From: Pyrocephalus nanus
Taxonomy: Eukaryota; Chordata; Aves; Passeriformes; Tyrannidae
DNA length: 64,000 bases
Direction: 5' to 3'
Assembly: GCA_038380795.1 (NCBI GenBank)
Contig: CM076264.1
Coordinates: 9,240,001 to 9,304,000, forward strand
The translations under genes and the position numbers were made by a program. Positions 61,321-64,000 of this stretch are shown in pieces. The notes beneath the pieces were generated by a model. The model was given only the letters and a program-made list of their open reading frames with translations. It was not told the DNA's origin and made no database searches. Each line of letters begins with the position of its first letter. The first letter of the stretch is position 1.

Positions 61321-64000
61321 GTCACTATACTGATATGGACAGCATAGCATTTCTCACTGCAGTCTCTCATCTTCTTAATAAGAAAGAATGTAACAAGAGG
61401 ATGAGAAGAATGGATAAGATGAAAGAGAGAGAAACAATAAGATGTAGACAGGTGTTAAGCAATGATCATAACAACACCATTATAGTGTTTGTTTCCATGC
61501 AGATAGTCAAGATTTTTGTTTTGTCTGTAAGAAAATAAAAGTACAGTTTTCTAGCACTATTTTGTTCAATTTTGCCATAAATGTTAGTAAGTGAGGGGTG
61601 GCACAAGAACAGCAATGACTCAGAGGGTAAATTCCATCTACTGTAACATGTGTTCTGAAATCAGAATCTTAACCTTTGCAAAGGTTCACATGAAACATTT
61701 ACCTGCTGAATTAAACTAGTTGCTATGGGAGTACCTCAAGAAGTTCAGCATGTAACAGTGTCTGTGAACCTCATTTTGCAAAACTGACAGAAGATCTGGT
61801 AGCAATAAGATTGTAATAGTTTTCCTTTCAAAAGCCACCAATTCACCATGAAGACAGAGGCAGAGCTTTCAATATGTGGGTTGAAACAAAAATAGAAAGA
61901 TCTAATTTCATTTTCCCACGCTGCTAACAGAAAAAATAATTAAAGCTGAAAATAATTTGTGCCATCTTATCTTTATGAGTAATAAGCAACTGCAGGATCT
62001 CCCGGACTACTCAGTAACTCTTTCTCAACAGCAAATTGCTCTAAGAGATATGACAGTAAACATCTCAACCACCTAACACTCTCTTTTTTACACTAGTGGG
62101 ATGAAGTTCACAGTGTGGGATGGTAGAGCTGAAAGTGGCAAGGAGGATTTCATGGGTAGTGTAAAAATCATATCAAAACAGCTCCTCCAAACCCAGTTAT
62201 TAGGGTAGGATAGAAACTTTCAAACAGTAGAAGTCAAAATTGAGCTATTTAAAAATGAGGAAAAGATGTTAGTTTAGCACTAAGATGACATTCAGATAAC
62301 TGAGGTGTATTTAGAATAGTATAAGATGCTCTGACATGTCTTATTTGTCCCATGAACAGCTTTCAGCAAACAGTGAGCTGCTTCTTGGATATGTTCTTTT
62401 TCTTCACAATTTTCTCATATTACATGCCTTAGTTTAAATCACTTTACTCTGAGAATAAAATATCTGTATCATTAGCAAATTTTTATTTTTAAAAAACCTT
62501 AATGTCCCTGCTTTTCTAAAGGTTACAGGATTCTGACATTCCGGAAAAATGAGTCATCTGAGGATTGATCTTACAGTTCTTCATGAAACCTATCGTAGAA
62601 AGTTCTTACGTAAATTAGACAGTCCAAGCAAAGTTCTTTAGGATCAATCATCTGAAATGGGGCCAAGCCTATGAAATGCAAGCCTCTGTGGCAGAGCTAT
62701 TACTTGGCAGAGGTTGTGAGAAGACTAAAGATGATTTTGATTTTCTAGCAAGCGACAAAGGTTAATGGGATGTATTTTGTACAACATATAAGGTACTGCA
62801 GTCAGTTCTAACTGGCACTAAAAGAAAAAATGTTTTTTATAAATGTTAACATCACTTTCAACACATTTAGAAAAAATATAAAATCATTAATCTCCTTGAT
62901 CAATCATCTAATGATGTTTTTCTTTTCCCCTTAAATCATTTATGCAATGTTATTTTTGAGTACCTTTATTATTGTACAGTATTTATTCTTCACTGATATT
63001 GCCTCCAAGAGTATCTTCTTTCTGATTAGTAATTAAGGATTTTCATTCTCTTTATATATAGGTTTTATTTTGCTTTGGCTTTTCACCCTCTCCACTCCCC
63101 AAGATATAGTTTTAACTTGAAGGATAAATGAATGAACTTCAGACAAAGACTGAGGAGCTGAATCCATTGTAGCCTTAGAGAATTTGTTCAGCAGACTCTT
63201 AACTAGTACAGAGTAGAAAAGTTTTGTTCCTTTAAAGCAATTACTGAAATTCGTAATGAAATAGAAGAATTTAACTAATATGTCAAAGATATTCATCCTT
63301 CCTGGGGTAGACAGATGCGGAAAACAGGATAAAGACATGGGTAGTGATAGGGAAAAAAACTCTACATTTTTACTGATCTCTAATGCTGAGACAATGGAGA
63401 TTATATTAATATTGAGACAATTACAGATAATAGTATATGTTATTACTATGAAGAAAAATTGGGGGGATGTAAGGGAAAGAAGTCCAGTTTAGTTTTTGAT
63501 TTACTGGAAAATTTAAGGATTTCTACAGAGTTATATTTTCTCAATTTGTAATGTGAGAGAAACAATAATTTATTTTACAAAAATAATTAAAAAATATTTT
63601 TAAATTGATGTTTTGGTTTAATTTAATATTTTTGCATCAGCCTAACAGATGCAAAGCACTTCCAGAACAAGAGGCAATCTCAGAACACACACAAAAAGTC
63701 AATAGTTTTAAAATTTCAGAATTAGAAGCTTAACTAAAATAACTTATTTTTTCTTTTCCTAGGAAAACAAAACAAACTTCATTCAAACTGAGATGCAGCT
63801 CTCATTTTTGTAGCATCTGCATCTTTTCACAGAAAATTATGTATATTTATGTATCTTCTATGAGTATCATGTTCTAAACACATCTCCAATATCTTCTGAA
63901 TCTGCTATCACATGAAAGTCAAAATTTTACTTCTTGACTTTACATCTCTAAGCATATCACTATCAAAATTTGTTCCCAAAACCAAATAAGAAACCTGTAG
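61321..64000. other. Unique AT-rich non-coding DNA to window end
   Basis: No supported gene. A purine-rich GGGGGGATGTAAGGG segment at about 63,461-63,475, at the end of a 70-codon frame, faintly resembles a retroviral polypurine-tract/LTR junction. I recognise no LTR sequence after it. The perfect word CCTTTGCAAAGG near 61,674-61,685 and GTTGCTATGGGA (X-box-like) near 61,721-61,732 are possible binding sites. Confidence 0.45.

Overview
This 64 kb window looks like AT-rich, CpG-poor nuclear DNA from a bird, either intergenic 'gene desert' or the inside of a very long intron. Two interspersed repeats point to a bird. One is a 3' fragment of a CR1 (chicken repeat 1) LINE at about 42.04-42.36 kb. 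The other is a solo LTR of the endogenous retrovirus-L type common in bird genomes, at 53,468-54,535, bounded by a perfect 5-bp target-site duplication. Both families were recognised from memory of their consensus features, not from a search. I cannot name the species or the chromosome.

I found no protein-coding gene I can support. The open frames are short (about 60-210 codons), low in complexity or rich in Phe/Leu/Lys/Ile as expected of AT-rich DNA. None shows a recognisable domain or a convincing exon structure. The two longest frames (212 and 127 codons, minus strand, 53.5-54.2 kb) lie inside the solo LTR and come from its GC-rich internal repeats. I saw no tRNA, rRNA, CRISPR array or prokaryotic-style operon.

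Layout. 1-3.27 kb: AT-rich non-coding. 3.27-3.38 kb: a 113-nt uninterrupted purine (GAAA-type) microsatellite. 3.4-32.7 kb: mostly unique non-coding DNA with short imperfect tandem duplications and a few stretches that read like conserved non-coding elements (about 9.3-9.5 and 21.7-22.0 kb). 32.74-32.78 kb: a perfect 17-bp-arm hairpin. 32.8-42.0 kb: unique DNA with a 28-nt poly-A and a CCAA-rich stretch. 42.04-42.36 kb: CR1. 42.4-53.5 kb: unique DNA with homopolymer runs and a three-copy 20-bp minisatellite. 53.47-54.54 kb: solo LTR. 54.9-55.0 kb: a TTTA-rich tract. 55.0-64.0 kb: unique DNA, including the best regulatory-like stretch (57.4-57.8 kb), which contains two adjacent hairpins, and another candidate at about 61.0-61.3 kb.

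No new biological system is apparent. The most useful items are the cleanly bounded solo LTR (and the false genes it could generate), the long purine tract, the perfect hairpin and the candidate conserved elements. The last of these need a cross-species alignment that I could not run.
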